Assembly (NCBI GenBank): GCA_045602425.1
Contig: JAZSBO010000025.1
Location: forward strand, 3,682 to 67,681
Reading direction: 5' to 3'
Length of the DNA stretch: 64,000 bases
Source: RGIG9608 sp045602425
GTDB taxonomy: Bacteria > Bacteroidota > Bacteroidia > Bacteroidales > Paludibacteraceae
Positions within the stretch are counted from its first letter, which is position 1, and every line of letters begins with the position of its first letter. Positions 49,239 through 57,721 of this stretch are shown piece after piece. The notes beneath the pieces were generated by a model. That model saw only the letters and a list, made by a program, of their open reading frames with translations, was not told where the DNA came from and did no database searches. Made by a program: the position numbers and the translations under genes.

Positions 49239-51857
49239 TTAGTGTCGTTTTCCTGTGATAATTTTTTTTATCTCGTTTAGTTTGTTCAATGCTTCTATCG
49301 GTGTTAAATTGTTGATGTCGGCATTCTTAATTTCATCTCTAACTTGTTCAAGAACAGGATCGTCTAATTGAAAGAAACTCAATTGTATTCCACTTTTGTT
49401 ATTAATGATGTCGTTGATTGGTTTTGAAATATTTTCTTTGTTTTGTGATTTCTCCAATTGAACAAGAATCTCTTCCGAGCGTTTTACTACGCTTGGTGGC
49501 ATACCTGCCATTTTTGCAACGTGAATACCAAAACTATGTTCGCTTCCCCCGCGTATAAGTTTTCTTAAGAAGATGACCTTTTTGTCAATTTCTTTGACAG
49601 ATACGTTGTAGTTTTTTATGCGAGAAAACGTGCGTTCCATCTCGTTTAACTCATGATAGTGTGTGGCAAATAGAGTTTTTGCTTTTGCTGTTGGGTGTTC
49701 ATGAATGTGTTCTACAATAGCCCAAGCAATTGAGATCCCATCATAAGTACTTGTACCTCTACCTAACTCGTCGAAAAGTACTAAACTTCTGTCAGAAAGG
49801 TTGTTAAGAATGCTTGCGGCCTCACTCATTTCGACCATAAAAGTGGATTCACCTGCAGAGATGTTGTCACTTGCACCAACACGAGTAAATATTTTATCAA
49901 CGAGTCCTATTTTTGCCGATTCGGCAGGAACAAAACTACCAATTTGGGCAAGTAAAACTATCAATGCCGTTTGTCGAAGTAAAGCTGATTTACCTGCCAT
50001 GTTTGGACCTGTAATAATAATAATTTGTTGCTGCTTGTCATCAAGATAAACGTCATTGGGAATATATTCCTCTCCGATAGGTAATTTTTTTTCAATAACA
50101 GGGTGTCGTCCTTTTTTTATATCAAGGACATTTTCAGTAGTAATTATTGGACGAATGTAGTTATTTTCTTTAGCAACTTTTGCAAATGAAAATAAGCAAT
50201 CTATTTGTGCAATAATGTTGCAATTGACTTGTAAAGTTGCTGTAAATTCCGCAATAAAATCAATAAGTGTGTTAAAAATATGTGTTTCTAATATATTTAT
50301 TCTTTCCTCTGCACTTAGTATTTTTTCCTCGTATTCTTTTAATTCTTGTGTAATGTAACGTTCTGCATTTACAAGAGTTTGTTTGCGAATCCATGTCTCA
50401 GGCACTTTGTCTTTGTATGTATTTCTGACTTCAATGAAATATCCAAAAACATTGTTGTAGCCTACTTTCAAACTTGGGATTCCTGTACTTTCGCTTTCGC
50501 GTTGCTGTATTTTAAGAAGAAAATCTTTGCCTGAAGTTGATATGTCGCGAAGTTCGTCTAATTCCTCATTGACACCTTTGCGAATAATATTCCCTTTGGT
50601 TAATAGAAGAGGAGGATTTTCGTTTAGTTCTTTTTCTATTTTTTCTCTAATCGTATTACAATCAGAAATCTGTTCTCCTAAAGCTCTAATGAGTTCATTG
50701 TCAGATTTTATACACATTTTTCTTATAGGAGCTATTATACAAAGAGCATTTCTGAGTTGCCAAATATCTCTAGGCGAGACTCTACCAACAGCAATCTTTG
50801 ATATAATTCGCTCTAAATCTCCAATTGTAGAGAGATTTTCGTCGAGGAAATTTCTCTCTTCAGTATATTTAAAAAAATATTCAACTATTTGATGACGATT
50901 TGTTATCTGATTATCATTTTTTAAAGGAAAGGAAAGCCATCTTTTTAGCAAACGTCCGCCCATAGGTGTATTCGTCTTGTCAATAACGTCAATCAATGCT
51001 TTTGCTGATTCGTCGTTACCAGAATAGAGTTCAAGATTACGAATGGTAAATTTGTCTAACCAAACAAATTGATCTTTTTCGATTCGTGAAATAGTTGTGA
51101 TGTGTTTCAGTTGTTCATGGTGTGTACTATCCATATAATAAAGAATAGCACCAGCTGCAATAATTGCATTTGAAAGGTTCGAAATGCCAAAACCTTTTAG
51201 ATTTTTAGTTTCGAATTGTTTCAATAAACGATCGTTTGCAGCGTCTTCTGTATAAATCCAATCGTCTTGTTCGAAAGTTAGGTGTTTTTCTCCAAAAATA
51301 CTCTCAAACAGCATTCGATGTTTTTTCTCGTGTAAAATCTCTTTTGGAGCAAAGTTGTTGAGTATTTTTTCAATGTAATCAAAAGTCCCTTCTGCAACTA
51401 AAAATTCACCAGTCGAAATATCTAGAAATGCTACTCCTGCAATTGTTTTGTTGAAATGAACCGCAGCGAGAAAGTTGTTTTCTTTGTTTATGAGAATATT
51501 GTCGTTGATAGAAACTCCGGGGGTAACTAATTCGGTGATGCCACGTTTAACGAGTTTTTTTGTTGCTTTAGGGTCTTCTAATTGATCACATATAGCTACA
51601 CGAAGTCCTGCTCTGACAAGTTTGGGTAGATAAGTGTCTAATGCATGGTGCGGAAAACCAGCCATATCAATAGCATTTTCTGTGTTTCTTGATCGCATAG
51701 TCAATGCAATGCCTAAAATTTCAGCTCCTTTAACGGCATCATCGCCATACATCTCATAAAAATCACCAACCCGAAACAATAGCAATGCTTCGGGATGTTG
51801 TTTTTTTATCTCATAGAATTGCTCCATGAGAGGAGTCTGTTTTTCTTTTGTTTTCAC
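49239..51857 (-). CDS. mutS: DNA mismatch repair protein MutS
   Basis: The 872-aa ATPase has the mismatch-binding motif RVGDFYEMYGDDA (Phe of FYE wedges into mismatched DNA), a connector and lever region, and the ABC-type ATPase: Walker A GPNMAGKSALLRQ (about residues 617-629), STFMVEMSEAASIL, FDELGRGTSTYDG (Walker B/D-loop) and FATHYHEL. It is full length. It lies between rng (2 nt gap) and miaB. Confidence 0.98.
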   Translation of the reverse strand: MKTKEKQTPLMEQFYEIKKQHPEALLLFRVGDFYEMYGDDAVKGAEILGIALTMRSRNTENAIDMAGFPHHALDTYLPKLVRAGLRVAICDQLEDPKATKKLVKRGITELVTPGVSINDNILINKENNFLAAVHFNKTIAGVAFLDISTGEFLVAEGTFDYIEKILNNFAPKEILHEKKHRMLFESIFGEKHLTFEQDDWIYTEDAANDRLLKQFETKNLKGFGISNLSNAIIAAGAILYYMDSTHHEQLKHITTISRIEKDQFVWLDKFTIRNLELYSGNDESAKALIDVIDKTNTPMGGRLLKRWLSFPLKNDNQITNRHQIVEYFFKYTEERNFLDENLSTIGDLERIISKIAVGRVSPRDIWQLRNALCIIAPIRKMCIKSDNELIRALGEQISDCNTIREKIEKELNENPPLLLTKGNIIRKGVNEELDELRDISTSGKDFLLKIQQRESESTGIPSLKVGYNNVFGYFIEVRNTYKDKVPETWIRKQTLVNAERYITQELKEYEEKILSAEERINILETHIFNTLIDFIAEFTATLQVNCNIIAQIDCLFSFAKVAKENNYIRPIITTENVLDIKKGRHPVIEKKLPIGEEYIPNDVYLDDKQQQIIIITGPNMAGKSALLRQTALIVLLAQIGSFVPAESAKIGLVDKIFTRVGASDNISAGESTFMVEMSEAASILNNLSDRSLVLFDELGRGTSTYDGISIAWAIVEHIHEHPTAKAKTLFATHYHELNEMERTFSRIKNYNVSVKEIDKKVIFLRKLIRGGSEHSFGIHVAKMAGMPPSVVKRSEEILVQLEKSQNKENISKPINDIINNKSGIQLSFFQLDDPVLEQVRDEIKNADINNLTPIEALNKLNEIKKIITGKRH

Positions 51858-51859
51858 AA

Positions 51860-53419
51860 TTATTCGTGTAAATTTATTTCTTCTTTTGTTGCTGTTAGAA
51901 ATCGATATTGTAAGAATCCTAAACTTTGTATAGGTTGAACTTTTAAGTTGATTTTATACCTAAATTTCCACTTTGAGCATAAAGAAAATAATCCTTTTTT
52001 TATATAAGCTTCGATATATGGGTGAACTTGAAGAATTACTTTTTTGTATTTAAAGTTCTTTTCTGTTACTAAAAAATCAAGTTGGTCTTCAAGCTGATCT
52101 GTAAACAAAATAGAAGGTCTTGTTTTTCCTTTCCCAAAACATGTAGGACACGTTTCTTCAACATCTACAGAAATAGCAGGTCGAACACGATGTCGAGTGA
52201 TTTGCATTAAGCAAAATTTACTTAATGGCAGTATGTTATGTCTTGCTCTATCTTCTGACATTAGTTGTGTCATATAGTCGTATAGAATTTGCCTATTGTC
52301 AGTTTCTGCGAGGTCAATGAAATCAATTACAATAATTCCGCCAATGTCTCGGAGACGTATTTGATGAGCAATTTCTTCGGCTGCAGCAAGATTAACTTCT
52401 AAAGCATTCTCTTCTTGCCCTTTTGATGAGCGAGTCCTGTTCCCACTATTAACATCAATAACAGTCAACGCTTCGGTGTGTTCTATAATAAGATAGGCTC
52501 CTCGCTTAAAGGACACTGTTCTACCGAATAGCGATTTAATTTGTTTCGTTATTGAAAAGTGATCGAAAATAGGAGTGTCTTCATCGAAAAATTTAACAAT
52601 GTTTCTGCATTCAGGAGCAATAAGTTCTACATAATCACAAATCTCTTGATAAACATTTTTATCATTTATATAGATATTCTCAAAATTAGGATTAAAAACA
52701 TCTCTCAATAAGCTTTCTGTACGATTGATCTCTTCTAAAATCAATTCATTCCCTTTCGATTTTTGTATAGCTTGAAGGGCCGATTCCCAACGTTTTGTTA
52801 ATAGTTTTAATTCATTGTCTAATTCAGCAACTTTTTTCCCTTCGGCAACAGTTCGAATGATAATCCCGTAATCAGTAGGCTTTAAACTTTTAACAAGATT
52901 GCGTAATCGATTTCGCTCTTCTTTCGAAGAAATTTTTTGAGAAACAGTAATTTTGTTTTGAAAGGGTAATAGTACGATGTTTCTTCCTGCAAGAGAAATC
53001 TCTCCTGTTAAGCGTGCACCTTTTGTTGAGATAGGTTCTTTAATAACTTGTACTAAAATCTTTTGACCTGTAGTAAGTACATTTGCAATGTTTCCTTCAT
53101 TCTCTAATTCATTGTCTTCTCCTTTTTTTATTTCAGGAAGTTTTCTTCTATCTGCAAGTGTGTTTTTTATAAAATCATTTGTTGTGGCAAAAGAATTCCC
53201 TAAATCTAGATAATGCAAGAATCCTTCTTTCGCTTGACCAATGTCAACAAAAGCAGCATTAAGTCCAGGCATTATTTTCCTTACGGTTCCAATAAAAATA
53301 TTACCCACCAAACATGCATTCTTATGCTCTTCTTTGATGAATTCAACAACACGCTCGTCTTTCAATAATGCGATTGATATTGCTTCTTGTTGTACGTCAA
53401 TGATAATTTCGTTTCCCAT
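51860..53419 (-). CDS. rng: Ribonuclease G/E family endoribonuclease
   Basis: The 519-aa protein has an S1 domain near residues 35-130 (VGNIFIGTVRKIMPGLNAAF, VDIGQAKEGFLHY), the RNase E/G catalytic core with LTVIDVNSGNRTRS and GIIVIDFIDLAETDNRQ (Mg-binding Asp residues), and the zinc-link CPTCFGKGK used for dimer formation. The long C-terminal scaffold of RNase E is absent, so RNase G type. It processes rRNA and mRNA. Confidence 0.95.
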   Translation of the reverse strand: MGNEIIIDVQQEAISIALLKDERVVEFIKEEHKNACLVGNIFIGTVRKIMPGLNAAFVDIGQAKEGFLHYLDLGNSFATTNDFIKNTLADRRKLPEIKKGEDNELENEGNIANVLTTGQKILVQVIKEPISTKGARLTGEISLAGRNIVLLPFQNKITVSQKISSKEERNRLRNLVKSLKPTDYGIIIRTVAEGKKVAELDNELKLLTKRWESALQAIQKSKGNELILEEINRTESLLRDVFNPNFENIYINDKNVYQEICDYVELIAPECRNIVKFFDEDTPIFDHFSITKQIKSLFGRTVSFKRGAYLIIEHTEALTVIDVNSGNRTRSSKGQEENALEVNLAAAEEIAHQIRLRDIGGIIVIDFIDLAETDNRQILYDYMTQLMSEDRARHNILPLSKFCLMQITRHRVRPAISVDVEETCPTCFGKGKTRPSILFTDQLEDQLDFLVTEKNFKYKKVILQVHPYIEAYIKKGLFSLCSKWKFRYKINLKVQPIQSLGFLQYRFLTATKEEINLHE

Positions 53420-53494
53420 TCAATCAATTCCTTTGATAAAAAAAACAAACTAAAAGACAAAAAATGTTCTTAAAGTTTGTTTCTTTTAGACCGA

Positions 53495-53587
53495 TTATTT
53501 TTTCTTTTTGTGTCGGTCTTTTCTTAATCTTTTTTTACGCTTGTGCGTAGACATTTTATGTCCTTTTCTTTTTTTACCGCTTGGCAT
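53495..53587 (-). CDS. 30-aa basic protein with AURKAIP1/COX24 domain
   Basis: A mini-gene encoding 30 residues, starting MPSGKKRKGHKMSTHKRKKR and ending in DRHKKKK. I recognise this as the conserved Bacteroidota AURKAIP1/COX24-domain protein, related to mitochondrial mS38, probably a small-subunit ribosomal protein. It lies between HU (28 nt) and rng in the order usual for the phylum. Confidence 0.9.
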   Translation of the reverse strand: MPSGKKRKGHKMSTHKRKKRLRKDRHKKKK

Positions 53588-53615
53588 ATTCTTATAGTTT
53601 TAAAGTTCAAAAATC

Positions 53616-53891
53616 TTATTTTTTTACAGCACTAACAAATGTTTTTGCAGGTTTAAATGCAGGAATGTTATGTGCAGGAATAATGATGGTTGTTTCTTTT
53701 GAAATGTTACGTGCAGTTTTTTGAGCTCTCTTTTTAATAATGAAACTGCCAAAACCACGAAGATAAACGTTTTCGTTTTCTGTTAAAGAATCTTTAACAA
53801 CATCCATGAACGATTCTACTGTTTGAAGAACTGTAAGTTTATCAATACCTGTTTTCTTTGAAATCTCGTTTACAATATCAGCTTTAGTCAT
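53616..53891 (-). CDS. HU family DNA-binding protein
   Basis: The 91-aa canonical HU protein: MTKADIVNEISKKTGIDKLT, VYLRGFGSFIIKKRAQKTAR (GFGSF turn and beta-arm) and PAHNIPAFKPAKTF. It bends and compacts DNA. This is the standard bacterial form, unlike the two divergent HU-like proteins at 31989-33222. A -7 box (minus strand TATTTTTG, 53940-53947) lies upstream. Confidence 0.97.
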   Translation of the reverse strand: MTKADIVNEISKKTGIDKLTVLQTVESFMDVVKDSLTENENVYLRGFGSFIIKKRAQKTARNISKETTIIIPAHNIPAFKPAKTFVSAVKK

Positions 53892-54050
53892 TTTGTTTAT
53901 TTTTTATATGATTATACGATTAAAATCTTTTTTGGTTTGCAAAAATATGATTTAAAAAGCAAAAATTGAAACTTTTTGAACTTTTTTTTAATTTTCTTTT
54001 AAACCTTGTCATTAATAATCATCTTTGCAATGAATTTTTCGATTTCCCTG

Positions 54051-55142
54051 ATGAAAAAAATAGAAACATCTCTAATTGAAGCGGATATAAATTTATTTCG
54101 ATCAAGATTGCATTGTTGGTACGAATTATACCATCGCTTGTTGCCGTGGCGAGAGGTAAAAGACCCTTATTTAATATGGATTTCGGAGGTGATTCTTCAG
54201 CAAACAAGGGTAGAACAGGCATTGAGTTATTATCAAGAGTTTGTTCGGCAATTTCCTACAGTAATTCATCTGGCAAATGCCGATGAGGATAGCGTATTGA
54301 AATGTTGGCAAGGACTTGGATATTATTCGCGAGCAAGAAATTTACATGCATCGGCAAAAATTATAACTGATAAATTTAATGGTGTTTTTCCAAGATCGTA
54401 TGAAGACGTGAGAGGATTAAAAGGTGTTGGTGATTATACGGCAGCAGCTATTTGTTCGTTTGCGTACGATTTGCCATACGCTGTATTAGACGGGAATGTT
54501 TACCGTTTTTTGTCGAGATATTTTGCTATAGAAATGCCAATAGATACTTCTTTTGGGAAAAGAATGTTTTCAGATTTAGCAGAGCGATTGCTTGACGAAA
54601 GATATTCGGCTTTGCACAATCAAGCAATGATGGAAATGGGAGCTATTCAGTGTGTCGTGAATTCTCCCAATTGTAGTTTATGTCCATTAAAAGAAAGTTG
54701 CTTGGCACTGAAGTATGAGATGGTAGAATATTTTCCGATAAAAACAAAGAAAACAAAGGTACGGAAGCGTTATTTTTATTACTTTTTTGTGAAATACAAA
54801 AATGGATTTTTTCTTAAAAAACGTAAAGGTGCTGATATTTGGAAAAATTTGTACGAGTTTCCTTTGCTGGAGTATTCAGAATTGATGTTAGCGGAAGATG
54901 TTTTGTCTCAAAAAGAAACCTCTAAATATTTAGGAAACGATTTTGTTTTATTGCGTATTTCTGATGAGAGAAAGCATGTTTTGAGTCATCAACATATTTA
55001 TTCTTATTGTTTTTATATTGAAATAAAAGATGTTAATGAATATTTGACAAAGTATTTCAACTATGTGGATTTTGATGATATATACAAATATCCCGTATCT
55101 CGTTTGATAGAGATATTTATAGATGAATATTTGGATATGTAA
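54051..55142 (+). CDS. mutY: A/G-specific adenine glycosylase MutY
   Basis: The 363-aa enzyme removes adenine opposite 8-oxoguanine. HhH-GPD core: HRLLPWREVKDPYLIWISEV, ILQQTRVEQALSYYQEF, GLKGVGDYTAAAICSFAY (helix-hairpin-helix), then AVLDGNVYRFLSRYF with catalytic Asp, and the iron-sulfur cluster CVVNSPNCSLCPLKESC (C-x6-C-x2-C-x5-C). A C-terminal MutT-like domain follows. TTG (54006) and ATG (54030) are earlier options; a promoter-like box at 54020-54027 favours the ATG at 54051. Confidence 0.95.
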   Translation: MKKIETSLIEADINLFRSRLHCWYELYHRLLPWREVKDPYLIWISEVILQQTRVEQALSYYQEFVRQFPTVIHLANADEDSVLKCWQGLGYYSRARNLHASAKIITDKFNGVFPRSYEDVRGLKGVGDYTAAAICSFAYDLPYAVLDGNVYRFLSRYFAIEMPIDTSFGKRMFSDLAERLLDERYSALHNQAMMEMGAIQCVVNSPNCSLCPLKESCLALKYEMVEYFPIKTKKTKVRKRYFYYFFVKYKNGFFLKKRKGADIWKNLYEFPLLEYSELMLAEDVLSQKETSKYLGNDFVLLRISDERKHVLSHQHIYSYCFYIEIKDVNEYLTKYFNYVDFDDIYKYPVSRLIEIFIDEYLDM

Positions 55143-55189
55143 AAATGTTTTATTTCCTTTACCAAAGAAATTTTAAATAAAGTTAAGTT

Positions 55190-55633
55190 ATGTCAATGAA
55201 CAAGGTTATTTTAATTGGAAATGTGGGAAAAGATCCCGATGTGAAGTATTTTGACTCTGGTAGTGCACAAGCAACATTCCCTTTGGCAACTTCGGAGCGT
55301 GGTTATAAATTGCAAAATGGCACAGAAGTTCCTGAGCGAACAGAATGGCACAATGTTGTAGTTCGTAAAGATTCAGTTTCTTTTGTTGAAAAATATGTAA
55401 AAAAAGGTTCTCAAGTTTATGTTGAAGGAAAGATTCGTTATCGTTCGTACGATGATGCTTCTGGAGCAAAACGTTATATTACGGAGATAATGTGCGATAA
55501 AGTTGAATTTTTTGGTTCACGTAGAGCAGAGCGTCCTGCAGAGCAAACTTCGCAAGCGTCTGTGGCATCTAATGCAGAACCTTTTGATGCAAATGCTCCT
55601 GTTGCTGATGGAGCAGATGATTTGCCCTTTTAA
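55190..55633 (+). CDS. ssb: Single-stranded DNA-binding protein
   Basis: The 147-aa OB-fold protein begins MSMNKVILIGNVGKDPDVKY and contains EWHNVVVRKDSVSFVEKYVK, GSQVYVEGKIRYRSYDD and ITEIMCDKVEFFGS; the acidic tail ends in DDLPF, the protein-interaction tip. It follows mutY, as usual in Bacteroidota, and is ended by a terminator. Confidence 0.98.
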   Translation: MSMNKVILIGNVGKDPDVKYFDSGSAQATFPLATSERGYKLQNGTEVPERTEWHNVVVRKDSVSFVEKYVKKGSQVYVEGKIRYRSYDDASGAKRYITEIMCDKVEFFGSRRAERPAEQTSQASVASNAEPFDANAPVADGADDLPF

Positions 55634-55663
55634 TTAAACTCTGCTGAAAATGTTTTATTTTTG

Positions 55664-55687
55664 CAAGGATGGAGAAAACCATCCTTG
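55664..55687 (+). terminator. Terminator after ssb
   Basis: CAAGGATGG (55664-55672) and CCATCCTTG (55679-55687) pair perfectly, followed by TTTTGTTT. A TATTTTTG (55656-55663) immediately before it also fits the -7 promoter consensus, so a promoter for gldD may overlap this structure. Confidence 0.8.
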
Positions 55688-55751
55688 TTTTGTTTAATAT
55701 TTTTCAAAACGTTCAATTACATTTTGACGTAGAGAAGTGAATTGTAGAAAA

Positions 55752-56303
55752 ATGAAAAGGTACTTGTTCATAATTTTGGTTTTGTTTTTTTTCGCTTGTA
55801 AAAAAGAAATTGCCCCACGTCCGTATGGTTATTTTCGTGTTGATTTGCCAACTCACGAATATATAATGTTTGATTCTGTGGTAGCCTATAGTTTTGATAT
55901 TTCCAAACATGCATTTATCAATAAAAAACAAGTTCAAAATATTGATATATACTATCCATCGATAGCTGGAACTATTTATTGTACTTACGAAACATTTTTT
56001 CCTGAAGATTTTCGAAAAGTATCGGAAGAGTCGCGTACGTTAGCATATAAACATGTGGTTCGTGCCGAGGCTATTACTGAACGTGTTTTTATAAACGATA
56101 CAGAAAAAGTTTATGGTATTTTGTACGATTTCAAAGGAAATACGGCTTCGCCAGTACAGTTTTTTCTGACAGACAGCGTGAGTCAGTATTTTCGTGGCTC
56201 ACTCTATTTTAATGCACGTCCTAATTCCGATTCTATTGCTCCGATGATGACTTTTGTTCGTGAAGATATAATTCGTATGATAGAATCGTTTAAGTGGAAA
56301 TAA
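55752..56303 (+). CDS. gldD: GldD-like lipoprotein
   Basis: The 183-aa product has a lipobox (MKRYLFIILVLFFFAC) and the GldD family sequence: PRPYGYFRVDLPTHEY at the start of the mature part, INKKQVQNIDIYYPSIAGTI, and YGILYDFKGNTASPVQFFLT. GldD is needed for gliding in Flavobacterium, but the gene is also kept in non-gliding Bacteroidales. A GTG at 55737 is a weaker start. The usual neighbour gldE between ssb and gldD is missing here. Confidence 0.9.
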   Translation: MKRYLFIILVLFFFACKKEIAPRPYGYFRVDLPTHEYIMFDSVVAYSFDISKHAFINKKQVQNIDIYYPSIAGTIYCTYETFFPEDFRKVSEESRTLAYKHVVRAEAITERVFINDTEKVYGILYDFKGNTASPVQFFLTDSVSQYFRGSLYFNARPNSDSIAPMMTFVREDIIRMIESFKWK

Positions 56304-56304
56304 A

Positions 56305-56916
56305 ATGCTTTTCTTAAAAAAAGAGATAGCTGGGGGTGTACTTGCCGTATCGAAGATGGACGAGTCAATTGAAGAACTGAACCGTTTGTATAAAGGTGAT
56401 TCATCGGAGTTTGCTACAATGTGCGATAAGGTAAAAAAAGAAAAATTGGCGGTGCGTGTATTATTGCAAGAGTTATGTGGATCAGGACTTTTGTATTACG
56501 ATGAGATGGGCAAACCTCATTTGTTTAATAATGCTTCTAATGTTAGCATCTCGCATACGAGAGATTTTGTAGCAGTGTTTTTGCATCCTACATCTGTCAT
56601 TGGAGTTGATATTGAATATCGTTCTACGCGGGCTGTACGATTGATAGAACGCTTTTTGATAGCGGATGAGTTCCCTATGAACAACGATAATTTCGAGGCT
56701 TATTGTGAGTTGTGTTGGTGTGCAAAAGAAGCTGTTTATAAAATGATGCCCGATACGTCGATAGACATTTTTGAGGATATAAAAATTGTACCTTTCGAAG
56801 TTGCCTATGAAGGGCGTTTTTTCGTAGAAATGAACAATAAGAAAAAACAACAACAAATTGAAATACAATATATTCAAAATGATTTCTTTTCGTTAGTATG
56901 GAGTGTGAAAAAGTGA
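56305..56916 (+). CDS. 4'-phosphopantetheinyl transferase superfamily protein
   Basis: The 203-aa Sfp-type enzyme attaches phosphopantetheine to carrier proteins. Key motifs: NVSISHTRDFVAVFLHP (His/substrate region), SVIGVDIEYRSTRAVRLIER (GVDIE, Mg-binding) and CWCAKEAVYKMM (W-xx-KEA-xxK). Length is normal. It starts one base after gldD and overlaps the pcrB start by 19 nt. The target carrier protein is not in the window. Confidence 0.93.
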   Translation: MLFLKKEIAGGVLAVSKMDESIEELNRLYKGDSSEFATMCDKVKKEKLAVRVLLQELCGSGLLYYDEMGKPHLFNNASNVSISHTRDFVAVFLHPTSVIGVDIEYRSTRAVRLIERFLIADEFPMNNDNFEAYCELCWCAKEAVYKMMPDTSIDIFEDIKIVPFEVAYEGRFFVEMNNKKKQQQIEIQYIQNDFFSLVWSVKK

Positions 56917-57635
56917 ATTGTTATCAATACATATTAGATGCCATTGCCAAAGGGCGAAAGCTTTTCACCATACTTATCGACCCTGAAAAGTGTGATTCGA
57001 AGAAATTGGAACAGTATGCCAATGCTATAAATGCGAATCCAGTTGATTTTGTTTTTGTCGGAGGCAGTCAAATGCAATGTTCGGTAACTGAAACGGTGTC
57101 GTTTTTGCGTAGTCGGTTGTCTATTCCTATTGTACTTTTCCCTGGTAATGCATTGCAGTTTGCCGAAAATTCCGATGCTATCTTGTTGCTTTCGCTGATA
57201 TCGGGACGAAATGCCGAATTTTTAATTGGACAACAAGTGAAAGCTTCGAAAATGTTGAAAAAATCTGCTATAGAGATACTTCCTACTGGTTATGTTTTGA
57301 TTGATGGCGGACGTGAAAGTGCTACTGAAAAAGTTTCTAAAACACAACCAATTTCTGCAACGGATACCGAATTGATTGTTGCTACGGCATTGGCTGGCGA
57401 ACAGCTCGGTTTGCGATTGATTTATTTGGAGGCAGGTAGTGGAGCTCTTGCTCCTGTCTCGAAAGAAGTCATTGCCGCAGTTCATGCGGAACTTTCTGTT
57501 CCTTTGATTGTAGGTGGCGGTATAAAAACTCGTGAAGATCTGCTTGCAGCTTACGCCTCGGGAGCTGATATGGTAGTAGTAGGAAATGCTCTTGAAGAAA
57601 ATCCGAATAAATTGTCCGAAATCTTATCTGTATAA
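56898..57635 (+). CDS. Geranylgeranylglyceryl phosphate synthase-type protein (PcrB/GGGPS)
   Basis: The 245-aa TIM-barrel protein has FTILIDPEKCDSKKLEQY, VDFVFVGGSQMQC, IPIVLFPGNALQF, LIYLEAGSGALAPVSKE and PLIVGGGIKTREDL with the phosphate-binding GGG. Archaea use the enzyme for ether lipids; many Bacteroidota carry a bacterial group that makes a prenylglyceryl phosphate whose later fate is unknown. It overlaps the PPTase gene, so the two are co-translated. Confidence 0.92.
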   Translation: MECEKVNCYQYILDAIAKGRKLFTILIDPEKCDSKKLEQYANAINANPVDFVFVGGSQMQCSVTETVSFLRSRLSIPIVLFPGNALQFAENSDAILLLSLISGRNAEFLIGQQVKASKMLKKSAIEILPTGYVLIDGGRESATEKVSKTQPISATDTELIVATALAGEQLGLRLIYLEAGSGALAPVSKEVIAAVHAELSVPLIVGGGIKTREDLLAAYASGADMVVVGNALEENPNKLSEILSV

Positions 57636-57692
57636 TTGAGAGTGAAAATGTGAGTGGTGTTGCTCAATGTCTGTTAATTCCTAATAAATTAG

Positions 57693-57700
57693 TAAATTTG
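57693..57700 (+). promoter_or_regulatory. -7 promoter element for the CNNM/CBS gene
   Basis: TAAATTTG, exact consensus, 21 nt before the ATG at 57722; no -33 box of good quality. Confidence 0.5.
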
Positions 57701-57721
57701 CAACAAATTTTTTAATTGTAT

